This document shows, piece after piece, positions 21,201 through 32,784 of a stretch of DNA of 64,000 nt; the stretch's first letter is position 1; every line of letters starts with the position of its first letter. The notes beneath the pieces were generated by a model. It was not told where the DNA came from and did no database searches. It saw only the letters and a list, made by a program, of their open reading frames with translations. The translations under genes and the position numbers were made by a program. This DNA is from Pholiota molesta (lineage: Eukaryota > Basidiomycota > Agaricomycetes > Agaricales > Strophariaceae). The DNA lies in contig JACGCK010000190.1 in NCBI GenBank assembly GCA_014925825.1, positions 1 to 64,000 on the forward strand. The letters run 5' to 3'.

Positions 21201-24092
21201 CAGATGTTAGGGTTGAAGGAGATCGCGTCAAGAAAATGAAAGTATCGGAAATCAGCTTGTTATATAACTGGAGTCTATAGTCACTGCAATGCAGCCTATA
21301 TCCAGTCGTACATGGGCGAAGGCTTGCAGGAGTCGATGCCGTCTGGGGCATGAAGGAACAAACGACGACATTTTCATTGACCTGGGGATCTTCATCCCAC
21401 GGTATTTGTCCCCGCATGAAAATTCCAATAGCGAACCGCTTATCTGTCTGCATACGTGGTCGTCAGCGAATGACGGTTAGCTTCAAGTCGAGGTTCGTAC
21501 CTGTATGATGAGCACTTTGCGAGTGTAATCCTGCGTGGCCATGCGAAGGTATTCAAAGAAGGTAACCAATCCACTAAGCGAGAAGAATAAAGGCGATGTA
21601 TAGCGAATGGTTGGGCTAGATTCCGTTGATACAAGTCTCTCGGGGTAAGGATATCTGATCTCACGAACGAATTCCATATCTCAGGATAATCGATGGAAGA
21701 AATATGCAAAGTGGCGCTCATGATATGCTTTTGCACTGCCGTGAGTGCTGAAAAATCGAGCTGAGCTAGATATGGCCGAATATCGATGTCGTATTTGGTA
21801 GCAAGCCTATAAGCCAGGTTGAAAAGTTCGAATTCTGATACAGAGTTTTGTTTGCTGGCGAGAAGCTGTCCCAACAAAAGTTCGCCGTCTTCTTTGCTGA
21901 GAGTGGCTATTTCCATCCGTCTTGAAGCGGACTCCGCGAAGCGAATAGCGAAAGCATCAGAAGCTTCTTCGAGAAGATCTAGGATGTACTTCAAGCCTTC
22001 CGCTGGCTCTGGAGGCGTCGCGAGTCTATCAGGTATCTTGATATTTGCGCCATCGACAGATTGAGAGTGGAAGCGTTGAGTTCTTGACATTGAACACAGA
22101 GAGCCCGAGCGGGCTAACCCTCGCCCATTTTGCGTGGAGGGCGGAAACCCTTGCTACGCCAGACCTGCATAAAATATAAATAAGAAGGCAAAAAATAAGA
22201 AAGACATTAAATTTTCACTTACGCGTTATAAGATGCGAAATGAGCGGCAAGGTCCTCTCGGTAATCGTTCTTTTATTGAACTCTCGATTTCCTGGATAAT
22301 CGTAGGATTACAAGTATCGAAGCAAGAGTCGTCAACAGAGAGACGGCAAGAATTGATGAAAAGGCTACCTCTGAGACTTTCTTGGGTACGAGGTCATTGT
22401 CCCAACATACAAAAAATTCGTCCCCTATTAACAGAAGGGGCTGATGTCAGAATTTGGTCGAAGTTGGGATATGAATTGCTTACCATCAAGATCACCCCCA
22501 CTACTCATGGAGGGAGCGGCTTTGTGGCCGGGACGAGCGACGCTAGCAAACACGACACAATCGACAAGATGCGATAGCTGGGGATGATCGACGGCCCGAA
22601 GCTTTAATATATCACCTGAAGAGCGTTACTTTTATGAATCAACAGACACTAAGAAGAAAGCAAATCTACCTGGGTGCAGGCAGGGATTCCGAACGATAAT
22701 CACATCGCCATGAATCGGCGTCGCCGGGCCCTTTCTCGAGACGGTGATCCGTATGTGCACCTGTCCCTCCTTGAGCACTTGGAAGGGATCGCAGACGCCG
22801 TAAAGCCTGCGCGATTTGTGAATGATCATGTGAGACTTGAACTTTTTCGTCAGCTCCTGACGGGATCCTGCAACTTCGGCGTTCTGCAGCCTTCGTATCT
22901 CGCGCTTCACGGCATCGCTGTCTAGGCCTTCCAAGAGCACCCTCTCGGCGAGAGCATATTGTTCTAAACAAGATAGGAAGTCGACGGCCCTGATGGGGTC
23001 TTTCGAGGCGTTACCGATCCAGTCGAAGTATTCTTGTTGCTTTGTGAGAAAGGTTTCATCGGTGATACCTAAGCTAGAGAGAAGGACGATGATGTCATTA
23101 TTGAGACGCCCGAATGAGTATGGCTTTGAGTGGCCAACGACGGAAAACGTATTATCGGCAGTCGTGGTGAATTTCTTCATGCTCTTGCGAAATTGGGCAA
23201 GGTGGCGTTTTTCCACGTCGAGGGACGGATGAAGCATAAGAACACCTTTATATCCCAAATATCTGAGCATACTTATTTAGATGGATAGACACGAGAATAA
23301 GGGATAGATGGTTACCTGATTTGAAAAACGGTTGGGGTATATCTTGCACCACGGAAAATTATTTTCTTCGCTCTGCTCAGGTCAACGGCCAGCTTCTTTG
23401 ATATAAGGCCACATCCGTCAGAGAAGACCTCGTCGCCAGCAGTAATATCTGGAATATCGGCTATCCATTTTGGGTCAAGGTTGTAGTCAATTTGAGCGGA
23501 TGAGAAGAGGAGTCCGATTCGTTTTGCACCTGCCGAACGTTTGGAAAGTAGTGAATGAGATATAGAAGGACAGACTTACGTTTCGCGACATTCATAATCC
23601 TTTGAAAATCCCCCATCCGATAAATTCTGTCGTCGAGTTCGGCATCTGAGTTTGCTTCTCGTAAAAAGCAAGAGCGTCCTCTCTGCGATTAATTGCCACC
23701 ATGATGTCAACGTTGCTCAGCCATGTCATAAATTGAAAACGTACCAACTGGCTGTTGCTGTGGCCATAGAACCGATATTGAACACCGTTCAACAACACTC
23801 CTTTCTTGAACATACGGAGTATATATTCAACTGCGACCTTCACGGGCTGGTCTGGAAATCTCAGCCTTCTGTCGATGGAAAGCAGAATGAATTTTCTCGG
23901 ATCATCCAAATTGAGCACACGGTTCGACGGGAACTCGGCAATCCGCAAGACGATACCCTCGATAGATAGAGATATGACTCTGCCGAAGGTGACATTGGGT
24001 CTTTGCCTGGGATACATGAGCGATGCTATGTCGTACGAGAATTCCCAGGTGGAGTCGTCCAATGCTGGAACACGGAGTGTTATGTCTCTCAT
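18233..24092 (-). CDS. RNA-dependent RNA polymerase fused to Upf1/Hrr1-like SF1 helicase
   Basis: Cellular RNAi-type RdRP followed in the same direction, without a gap, by an SF1 helicase; about 1,700 residues predicted. ATG at 24092. RdRP part: GVQYRFYGHSNSQL-RGRSCFLREANSDAE, IMNVAKRIGLLFSSAQ, DEVFSDGCGLIS, KSRRLYGVCDPFQVLKEG, VRNPCLHPGD, catalytic GGDLDG|DEFFVCWD, SQSVDGANIKIPDRLATPPE, DILTPRDLYQRNLAQPF, IPWDEDPQVNENVVVCSF. Linker about 20000-20980. Helicase part: Walker A GPPGTGKTT (split by an intron near 19590-19640), motif II DEASQ, motif III GDHVQLRPT, QYRSPREL, motif V STIDSFQGRESD, motif VI PRRLNVMWTRARLGLI. Stop 18233-18235. It is shorter at the N-terminus than many fungal RdRPs. 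Several single-base frame breaks (for example near 20020 and 22200-22270) are probably sequence errors. Likely role: double-stranded RNA synthesis in silencing. Confidence 0.88.
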
Positions 24093-24370
24093 TGGGGGGA
24101 AGGGGAAGGATGGTTGGATGAAAAAGGTGCAAAGACGGGGGATTCCCCTATCGATGAATTTAGGCGCCCGTTGGCGTGACTGCGGGAGAAGTAGCGTAAG
24201 CAAGTCTGGTGACGAGGCACAGTGCAAATTATAATGGTATACTCACACACAAACGGATAGAAGTCATTATCTGTTGCGAATCGAATGGAGATTTAGCGCA
24301 TGCCGTGCTGTTATAAATTGCTATCAATTTTGCGCGATTCATTATCCTCTTCTTCGTGTCGAACTTTCGC
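24093..24370. promoter_or_regulatory. Bidirectional promoter region (RdRP-helicase / P-loop ATPase)
   Basis: About 280 bp between divergent start codons at 24092 (minus) and 24371 (plus). The minus frame stays open upstream to 24227, so the true RdRP start could be slightly further out. No clear TATA box. Confidence 0.5.
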
Positions 24371-25044
24371 ATGATGGCAACCAAGTCTTTCGGTCCTCTG
24401 TCAATCTACGTGATTGGGCCCTCTGTAAGTATGAATTTAGTCTTGATATGGCATGTTTGTGACCTACGACAAGCACATTGATGAACTGCAATGATTAGTC
24501 CACGGGAAAAACCACCCTCTGCGACGCCCTAGCACAGAAGCTGGGACTTGCTAAGTCCGCGTACGTGACAGAAGTTGCGAGAGATGTCATGAAGAGCAAA
24601 GGCTATTCGCGCGACACTATTGGGTCAGTTCAAATGCAGCAAGATATCATGGATGCACATTTTCAACGTGAAGAAGTGCTGGACGCTATGAAGGAGCCAA
24701 TCCGCCTGTTCGACAGATCAGCCTTGGACCCAATCGTTTATGCTATCCTCACCTCTCAAAGCCTAGAGGAGGCAAATGCCAGAAAGGCATTCCTTGTAGG
24801 CTCCGAGAAGTTTCAAAGGGTGCTCCGGAAATACCGATCCGAAAAGTCCATCGTCGTCTTATTGAATCCGGTCCCAGAGTGGCTCGTAGACGATGGGGTT
24901 AGGAGTTTAGAAAGCCAAAATGAATGCACAACGATTTTCAAGGAGTTGCTGAATAGTCTGCAGGTGGACTATTACGAACTTGGCGCCGAGATGAAGTTTA
25001 TACAGGAAAGGGTTGTAGCAGTAATGGGTTTGGGGAGGTTTTGA
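24371..25044 (+). CDS. Small P-loop ATPase, AAA_28 / NadR-type
   Basis: Predicted ATP-binding protein of about 200 residues. Two exons, 24371-24424 and 24499-25044. Splicing creates the Walker A motif GPSSTGKTTLCDALA exactly across the intron. Then come TEVARDVMKSKGY, QQDIMDAHFQREE and a Walker B-like IRLFDRSALDPIVYA, resembling AAA_28 proteins related to the kinase part of NadR; substrate unknown. ATG at 24371 is followed at once by another ATG. The frame is intact. It is divergent from the RdRP-helicase gene, and EXO70 copy 1 begins 164 bp after its stop. Confidence 0.82.
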
Positions 25045-25072
25045 GAATGAGGATATGAATTCAGGAGAGATT

Positions 25073-27312
25073 GACCAGACAGTTGGAGAATCCGCGCTTG
25101 ACAGTCAGACATTCGGAATAACAAATATTCGGCTCCGACGTCCGCTCAGCGGTCACTCGTCGAGCGCTCAGATCCTTGTCGTTGGCAACCACCTCCTAAC
25201 TCACAAAATGGACGACGAAACCGCGGAAATTGAGCTTGTAATGACTTCTTCCTTCATAAATAACTTATTCTGACTCAAGTCACCCAAAGCTCCAGCAAAA
25301 CCTGAACAAAACTCGCCAAATATCGAAACGAATGACCAGTACGCTCATCAACGAACGCTGCAAGGCATTGCACTCACCTAACCAGCCATTCTCGACAGTT
25401 TCGATACACGCCTGGCGAAGCTTGAGAAGTCAATATTACCGCTCTACACAGCGACCCAGCTTTTGAACAGAAGAAGAGGCAGTAAGTTGTGCACGACTAC
25501 CATGAAGACGCATCGCTGATGCCATATAGACATTGACAAGACGTTGGCGAGAATCGAGGACCTTTCGAGCAATCAACAAGACATTGCGGCTGATGAATCT
25601 CTGATTTTACGAGGGTATGTATGAATCGTTTATCACCCTGGTGTGCGTCCACTTACTGTTTATTGAAGTCCTCAACCCGGTCAGATTGGCGTATATAAAG
25701 ACGCGTTAGAGCGTCTCAATACCAGCATCACATTCAACGCTTCCGATCTCGACCTCGTCGCTACTGTGCGTATGCCCTGATGCCTTCACACAATTCGATG
25801 CTAATCCTTATTCCAGGCGCGTCTTGTGGAGACAGGTGCCAAGAAGTTAACGCAACTATATACCAAAGTCGTCGCAGAAGGCTCTTCAGGGACTACACCC
25901 GCGCCCGGCTCCGGATTCATGATCAGCTCCTTCCCTTCATCCCTTCTTCCAACATTATCCCCCGTTGTCCAGTTTTTGCGCACGTTACCAGTCCCCTCAA
26001 CGCACCCGTCACACCCCGCCGCCGCCTCCATCTTTTCGACACTGAAAGAGGCGCAGAAAGGATACGCGGACATGCGAGGAAACTGGAGCGTAAAGTGTCT
26101 GGAAGGACAGGGCAAACGGCTAGTTGCAAGGGCCGACACCGTTGACTCGTTAGAGACGGGGCGCGAATTCCGAGAATGGGTGGAATTAATGCTGGGCACC
26201 GCCGAGGAAGAGTACAAGCTTCTCCTGGAGCTCAGCCCGCTCTCGAGCGCACAGATGGTCGCGTCGGCGTTTGGGACCTTGATGGCGCCTATCCTCAACC
26301 TGTTCAATTCGGTCCTTAACCAGCTCACCACCCTGATCAAAAAGTCTCTGCACAAGTACAACTTCCTGGCGTTATCTGCGTACGAAGGTCTTCTTTCCTT
26401 GCAGCGGCACTGGGATGATCTCCTCTCGCGGAGAGGTTCAGAGCATATGTCGGAGAAGAACGAACCGAAGGATGGTTTGCAGAGTTTGCGGGGATTGTGC
26501 TTGCGCAGTTTCCCCGAGTTTTTAGCAGATATCAAGATGGGCGCAATGACACGAGGCCTAGATACGAATGTCAAATTGATGGACTTTACCACATCGGTGA
26601 GGAGCATCTCTGACGCGCTTTCTAAACTGACTATTTCGCAGACGATTGCCTATATTGAGAAGCTCCCGCAAGTACAGAGTGCAGTGGAATCAGCACTGTA
26701 TGCCCTCGGCGATGGAAATTGGAAGATGGGCGAAGGTGTACAAGTGGGCAAGGGCAACAAGGATGGCGCCGATGACAACAGCACCATCACCGAGCACTTT
26801 ATTCGTACGTTTTCTGCCTTCTGATCTAGTCTTTCTTATAACGCGATCACATTTTCCCAGACGACATTGTCACGACTGCCATCAACAGTCTGACCACGCT
26901 CTCTCGAACGCAACGGCGGCCTCCATTCAACTCGGTCTTCCTCCTGAACAACATCTCCTACCTCCGGCAGCACCTCCTAGTGCAGCCGGAAAGCGACGCC
27001 ATCCTCTCCCTCCTCTCCCCGCAAACCTCCGAAGCGCTGAACTCGGCGTACCGCACGGCCAAGGCCGGGTACTTCGACCTGAACTTCTCGCCGCTGATGC
27101 AGTCGATCACGGACGACCCGAAGGACAAGTCGAACAAGGCCGCGGCGAAGGAGAAGTTCACCAAGTTCTTCGAGCTGCTCGACGAGGTCGTTGAAAGGCA
27201 TCGGTTTGCGCAGGTCCTGGACGAGGATCCCAAGGGGCGCGCGGAGATCGGGGAGGAGATCGTGATGCTGGTCATACCGTCGTTCCAGCGGTTCACGCAG
27301 AAGCAGAGTTCA
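25073..27312 (+). repeat. Segmental duplication, copy 1 (EXO70 region)
   Basis: Colinear with about 34138-36355. The left end lies about 135 bp before the ATG (GAATCCGCGCTTGACAG in both) and the right end is at the CAGAAGCAG of the last common exon. Confidence 0.88.
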
Positions 27313-27381
27313 GTAAGTATGTTGTTGTTTTTATGTGCTGATGACGTCTTTTTTGCTGAGAATCCAGAGGGAAAAGGGTGA
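25208..27381 (+). CDS. EXO70: Exocyst subunit EXO70, copy 1, altered 3' end
   Basis: EXO70 tethers secretory vesicles to the plasma membrane and binds phosphoinositides. ATG at 25208 (MDDETAEIEL). Short exons follow: NLNKTRQISKRMTS, FDTRLAKLEKSILPLYTATQLL, NIDKTLARIEDLSSNQQDI and GQIGVYKDALERLNTSI. The long exon from about 25820 holds LVETGAKKLTQLYTKVV and the helical-rod sequence (GNWSVKCLEGQGKR, LMAPILNLFNSVLNQL, GLCLRSFPEFLADIKMGA). Later exons reach IGEEIVMLVIPSFQRFTQKQ. There the sequence departs from copy 2: ten bases are missing (no KDKEF) and the last exon, which in copy 2 encodes YIKRNPDDVENELRSLFKR, is absent. The frame instead ends in an unrelated tail at 27381. The C-terminal end contributes to membrane binding in the family, so this copy may be impaired. 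No internal frame break. Confidence 0.88.
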
Positions 27382-30300
27382 TTTTGGGTGTTGAAATTGC
27401 CTAAACGGAGGTACGTTTTTTGAAATGAGCGTAGGTCACAGTGTCCTTTCGGGTTCTGGTGCTGTGCGAGCAGAGGTTAGCCCCCCCCGAAGGGCAAGCT
27501 ATCCGCACCCCACGTCTATCTACGTACTCTGTATCTCCAATTAGTAGTCTGCAATGAAATGAATTACAAGACACTTACAAACGGAATTGCGGCTGAGTTC
27601 CTGTGATGAAGTCAAGAGACGTGCAATTGGGTTTGTCGCGGAAATGTGGAGTACTTCATTTCGAATGATTTGGCCATCTGTGCGCTTCGTGCAAACAAGT
27701 GACAAAAGTCGCACACAGGCGCAATACATATCTTCAAAAATCTGATTAGACTCGTTTTCGACAATTTCAATACAAGTAGAATACTTACTTTGCGTGCAAG
27801 ATGTGAAAATGACTTGCACGGAAACGCGGTTATTTTTATCTGCAAGGCCAATAGTCAAATCAGACGCTTTTGCAATTATTTCAGTATAAATCACTTACCG
27901 CGAGATTCGTACGGAACACGGAAGAAATCACAAGTCCTAATGATGACATGGTAAGCAAAAGTTGTCAAATCATATCAGAGCCACTTACCAACCACTTACT
28001 GTCTACACTGGCACACTTGACAAGACCATCTGCGTCGTGAAAAGTCAAAATTGGGCTGGAATTGTGATTGAAATAAGAAATCACTCACACAGAGACCGTA
28101 ACGTGCAATCTCGCGGGAAATCCAAACATCTAATGCACTGAAATCAAGCAAAACTACGAACATCAGGCCTAAATAGCCTTGCTCGCGGGAAATCCAAATA
28201 TCCAATTTGGATACGACCCGCCCAATCAGCACCGCAATGACATAAAACGTTTGGAATCAATCACATACCATATCTAAACTCGAGGCTGCAGCAATAGAAG
28301 AATCGATAACCACGGGAACACGGAAAATCAAGTCTAAATTAGGGACTGACCAACGAGTTAGATGTTTTGAACCTTGCGCGATCTTGTGTCAATAGTCGCG
28401 GGAACTCGGAAAATCAGTTTTGAAGTAGGGGCAAGTAGGGGACTGATCTCAGTGCCAAGTGAGTACCAGGTGCAAATCAAACTAAGCTGTGGCACTGACC
28501 TAAGCATGAAAGGGTAGAGCAGTAGAAGCGAGGCATAGTGTGCAGAGGCAACCTCACGGGAAATCTAAATCTCTAATTTTAATACAATGCACGCCTACAT
28601 AGAGACTGTAGCATCGCTCGCGGGAAATCCAAATATCTAATTTCAATCTGAGCCACATAATTAGCACCGAAACAACATGATACATCAATCACACACCACA
28701 TAGATCATTCCAACCTGTAAATAAGAATATCAAAAGGCAGCAACAACAAAAAAGTTGATAGAATGTTAGGTTAACAGCCACGGGAACTCGGAAAATCGAA
28801 TCAAACTTTGGGACTGACCTGAGCATGAAAAGGTAGAGTGGTAGAAATGAGGTGGATGTGCACAATCATTGCCATGATCTATGGGCGCTTAAATCATAAA
28901 CAACGATCTGAGTTGGAAATAATCTCAATTAGTGCGCGTTACATGAAAGATAAAGATATAGGATAGATTACTCACTTGCTAAGATACAGCAACATCGTCG
29001 CAGATAGGGCAGTGGATGGGGTCGCAAACAGGAATAAAATAGTGCATTACGACGGGTTAGAATGGTACGGATTCCTTCCAAAACCTTCCAGTCTTTATAC
29101 TTACAGCTCGCCAAGCCGGACCATTTCTTCCACGTCCCCATCACCACTTCTCCGATCACTAAATTTTGGAATGCACGGCAAATTCGCAGGCATTACTATT
29201 GTCTCCTTAGGCCCGAACTACTGCTACCCGACCCCTGCAAAATCACTGCTTAGGCTCAGCGCTCAGGGATAAACCTTTCTCATACCATATGATAGTCCTT
29301 CTCTATTCATGGCTTCGATTCCTGTGTTTGTTACCCTAATGACATTTTATATATTTCTTTTCTTCACAGTTCTCCGAGTCAGATCAAACCTTTCTCGCAC
29401 AAGCCGTCCCAATGCCATTCCATGTTATTTATCTCCGAAAATAGCCCCGTACTAAGCACCACCCAAACGTAACGAGAATTCCTTTCGGCTGCTTCGATAA
29501 GTTTATGTGTGTGTGCGGTAACAAGAAGCCAAGTATACAACGGAAGTCAGATTGTTGCCTCCATCCCCAAATCACCGCCGCAAATTTGAAAAACCCCGCT
29601 TCTTTCTGCTAACGTCATCAGAAGCATTGTCATTACTAGTGACAAAATCGGATAGCTTCTCCAAGTAAAAGTGTGCCTTGCACTGACACTGCTACTTGCT
29701 GGCAAACTTGTGCTTGTGTACGTGGCTGAATCGAGTGGAGTCCGTTATCAGGGACACGGTACTTTTGCGCAAGGTTGAAGCGTTGCGAGCGGGAATCTCG
29801 TCAAATTTTAGGCTATGTACGGCGAAGCAATGTCATCAAAGTTTAACCTACGTACGGGCTTGCCATAAAATATTTGCGTGAATCTCGCGTTCTAGAAAGA
29901 AGATTTGGCGAGTGCACAGGTATCATTGACATTAATATATTGAGTGTACGTGCGAGGTTGAAGCGTTGCGAGCGGCTTAAAATGACATCATTTGCGTCCA
30001 ATTGGCACGCTCTGTCGTTGTTCCAGAGTAGAAATATGTTAATCTCCTGTCGCGCTGTATCAATAATGAACGTATACTATTCTTCTTTTCATAAAGAGAT
30101 TGAGACAGAATTTGAAATACAGCATATTCAACCGTTCTGAATAATCTACCTACAACTACCTCTGCAATGATGTAACAGGCGCCCATGCAGTGCTACATAA
30201 CAGAAGAGCACTTTCCGTGTGTTTCCGCCATTTCTCTGTTATTAAGAGCTTTGGAGAGCCCTGGGAGATCAAATATACAGTAGTACAACGTAGTATTGAT

Positions 30301-31600
30301 AGCTAAATAAACTTACCTTCTGGAAATCATAAAGTTGAACAAGGAGTTGGGCAAATTTGCAATACCAAATGGTCGGCATATTTGTTTGATCAGAATTCAA
30401 CCGTCATTTCGAATTATTTTCTTCTTTATTAACTAAAGTAGAGAGAAGTATTACTGGAGACACCGTTGGCGGCTTGTCGCTGGGAGCGGACAAGGCTAAG
30501 CGCTGTGCGTACCGTGTCACCATTTTAGGCGCCGGCGCTGAATGTGCCGCAATACACATGCTCTCAACATTGTGCGCATTTGTATTACACATAAAAAGAC
30601 GGCCGCCAGCCATGGTTAGCTATACCTAGTCTATAAGAGATTTCGGGATCAATTCTAGTTGAACATAGAGACGAGCGTTTGGAAATCCATCACTGCTGTA
30701 ACAACGCGCTCCTCCTCTCCCAATTCGCCATTTGAAACGCAGAAAACGTATCGATGATATATCAGGCTCAATTATTACATACATGTATCTAGTACTAGCA
30801 TTTTTCTTATAGTGCTGCAACCGCGATGCGGCGGGATGTACATGACAATGGCGAGTCATCAAGATTCCATCAATCGAATCTCAGAGCTTGTGCTCTCTCG
30901 CAAATTCAATTGGAAGCCTCAAAAATAAGGTAATACATAGCCCCAACGGTCTTCTATTGGACCCCAAAAATTTGGAGCGGCCAGACGAGGGCAGCCAAGG
31001 ATAGCCGTACCGAGCATGATTCTCTCCTCCCACCCCGTTTCGCGTTTCCAGTCCATTTCGCATCGCACGGGGACCTGAAAAAAACGGCTTCAAACGCCGT
31101 TATTAGTGCCATCAAGGGTCCTCTCGGCTGCGTTGCCAGCGAAGATGGCGCGCTAGAACTTTCCGCCTGCAAGAAGATGCATTTGCTGAAGGCTTAGGTT
31201 CGGAGCATTGCATGGATTAAGCAGTCTAGTGCGATTTCCCTATAGTTTTACGACATAGGAGTATCGTCTACCGGGTCAGGGACTGCTGGGTGTGTGGGTA
31301 GCGATGATACTTGGCCGCTGCACGGACGAGGTTCACAATTTGAAATCTGTAGGAAACATGAACTGCATTCTCATTAACGAATAGAAATACAATGAATTGG
31401 TCGCTTTTTTGTATTCTGGTCATCATAGAAATGGGATAGAAGCTTTCTTATTGATAACTAGTATGCTCTACCAGTTACAGGCAAGGAGGAGCAACGCGCG
31501 CGGACGAGGAAACGGAGGAGGAGATACGGATCGCGATGCGCTTAGCATACGCGGACGGACGAAGTATCCCCGAAACCACCATTTTCATTCCAAGTACGTA
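27382..31600. other. Gene-poor region with dispersed repeats
   Basis: No protein family is recognised in about 4.2 kb. The segment 27541-27894 (minus) holds a 117-codon open frame with GTAAGT-like sites around it but no recognisable domain. 28100-28810 carries a repeat family (separate entry). 28950-31500 is AT-richer and shows only short, unconvincing frames. Confidence 0.6.
28100..28810. repeat. Dispersed short direct-repeat family
   Basis: At least seven related copies: CGCGGGAAATCCAAATATC-type at about 28111, 28178, 28556 and 28619, and CACGGGAACTCGGAAAATC-type at about 28312, 28397 and 28779. A longer block (GACCTAAGCATGAAAGGGTAG at about 28497; GACCTGAGCATGAAAAGGTAG at about 28816) is also repeated. 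Spacing is irregular, so it is not a CRISPR or a clean satellite. Confidence 0.7.
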
Positions 31601-31617
31601 CACATCTACCAAAGCTG

Positions 31618-31625
31618 TATATAAG
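31618..31625 (+). promoter_or_regulatory. TATA box candidate
   Basis: TATATAAG followed by about 80 bp of CT-rich sequence, then ATG codons at 31722 and 31747. This core-promoter layout is the main reason to suspect a gene at 31747. Confidence 0.45.
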
Positions 31626-31746
31626 GCTACGGATTATCTCTCCCATTCCCTCACCCCGCTCTCCTCTGCTTTGTTCTCCTCTTCTCCTCTTGTCTTTTCC
31701 CGCTCTATCTTGCCGAGCTCGATGGTTTTGCTGATTCTGGTCAGCG

Positions 31747-32749
31747 ATGCCCTTGTCCACACGTCGACTCGTCGATAGCGATGTGGTCCGCTTGTCCTAC
31801 AAGTGAGCTGTTGTTGTTCTTATGTGATAAACTTGACCATTGACGCCCCCCGCCTTACGTCGGCTACAGCACACGGTGAGCGCGCGCCCTCCAGCGGGGC
31901 ATACACGCCGCAGGCATCCTTCCGCAGATCGCCCTTCGAGCTTCAACGCTCGTCTGGAGCGCGTGGTAAGTAGGTTGTTGCTAGTCTCTGCAGCAGTGAT
32001 ATTGCTTACCGCGCCACCCATAGCGTCTGACATCCCGATCGTCTTCGCCGACTATGCGCGATACGCCGGCGCCGTGCCCTTGCGCGACGGTGCTGGACAA
32101 ATCCAAGGTAAGCAAAGGCCATTAGCGTTCTAATGACCGAGCTCACCCGTATCTCGAGGCAGCAAGGATGCCGCCCTCTCCGCGACTGGTCACCTCACTC
32201 GTCCTCGCATTCGTTGGTAAGTGGAGCAGATGGGCGAATCTTCGGAGACCGAGGCGTTTACATTGTTGTTCGTGGGCCAGGACGAGGCGCCATTCCGCAG
32301 GCCCTCCGCGAACGCGAGCGCCCGTCGACTTCAGGCTCAACTTCCGCCCGTCGTCGTCGACCTCGTCGGTAAGTGGAACAGATGGGCGAACGGTCGAATA
32401 CCGAGTCGGTCGCGTCGTCGTTCATGGGCCAGGACGAGGCGCCATCCCGCAGGCCCGCTGCGCACTTGTCTGCATGCTGCAAGAAGCCCTGCGCGCGTGG
32501 CTGTAAGTCGTTCCTGCACGATCGCATCGGCACTACAATTACTGATACCCTTGCACTGCGCCGCGCCCGCGCAGATCTCCCTCCTCGTTCCCCCATCTGC
32601 TTCTCGAAGGCGATCGTCGCGTTGCTGACGCGAGTTTCGATCCCTCCGCGCTGCCGTGCGCTGCAGCGGCTTGTCCGCAGCTCCTCGAGATCCCGCGACG
32701 CGGCGCTGAACGAAAGGCGGCGCCGAGGCTATAACCCTGTGAGTATTTC
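31747..32749 (+). CDS. Possible multi-exon gene of unknown function with internal duplication
   Basis: Not recognised. From ATG 31747 the frame MPLSTRRLVDSDVVRLSY can be spliced with good donors (GTGAGC, GTAAGT, GTAAGC) to NGAYTPQASFRRSPFELQRS, then SDIPIVFADYARYAGAVPL, then MPPSPRLVTSLVLAF. The next part holds two tandem ~145-bp units (about 32215 and 32367), each encoding an EQMGE(S/R)S-TE...GQDEAP-RRP pattern, and the frame can run to a stop at 32751-32753. The coherent splice series and a TATA box upstream favour a real or recently lost gene. The biased Arg/Ser/Pro composition argues for caution. Confidence 0.3.
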
Positions 32750-32784
32750 CTAGCGAAGGCAGTGGGCGCTCACTGACATTTTCT

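Noticed and set aside
25801..26607. 268-codon minus-strand open frame opposite EXO70 copy 1
   Set aside because: Fully contained in the long EXO70 exon and repeated only because EXO70 is duplicated; shadow frame.
28100..28810. CRISPR-like array
   Set aside because: Repeats are imperfect, of two types and irregularly spaced, and the DNA is clearly eukaryotic.
32215..32470. Tandem ~145-bp units as a transposon end
   Set aside because: No inverted repeats or target duplication flank them; simple local duplication is enough.
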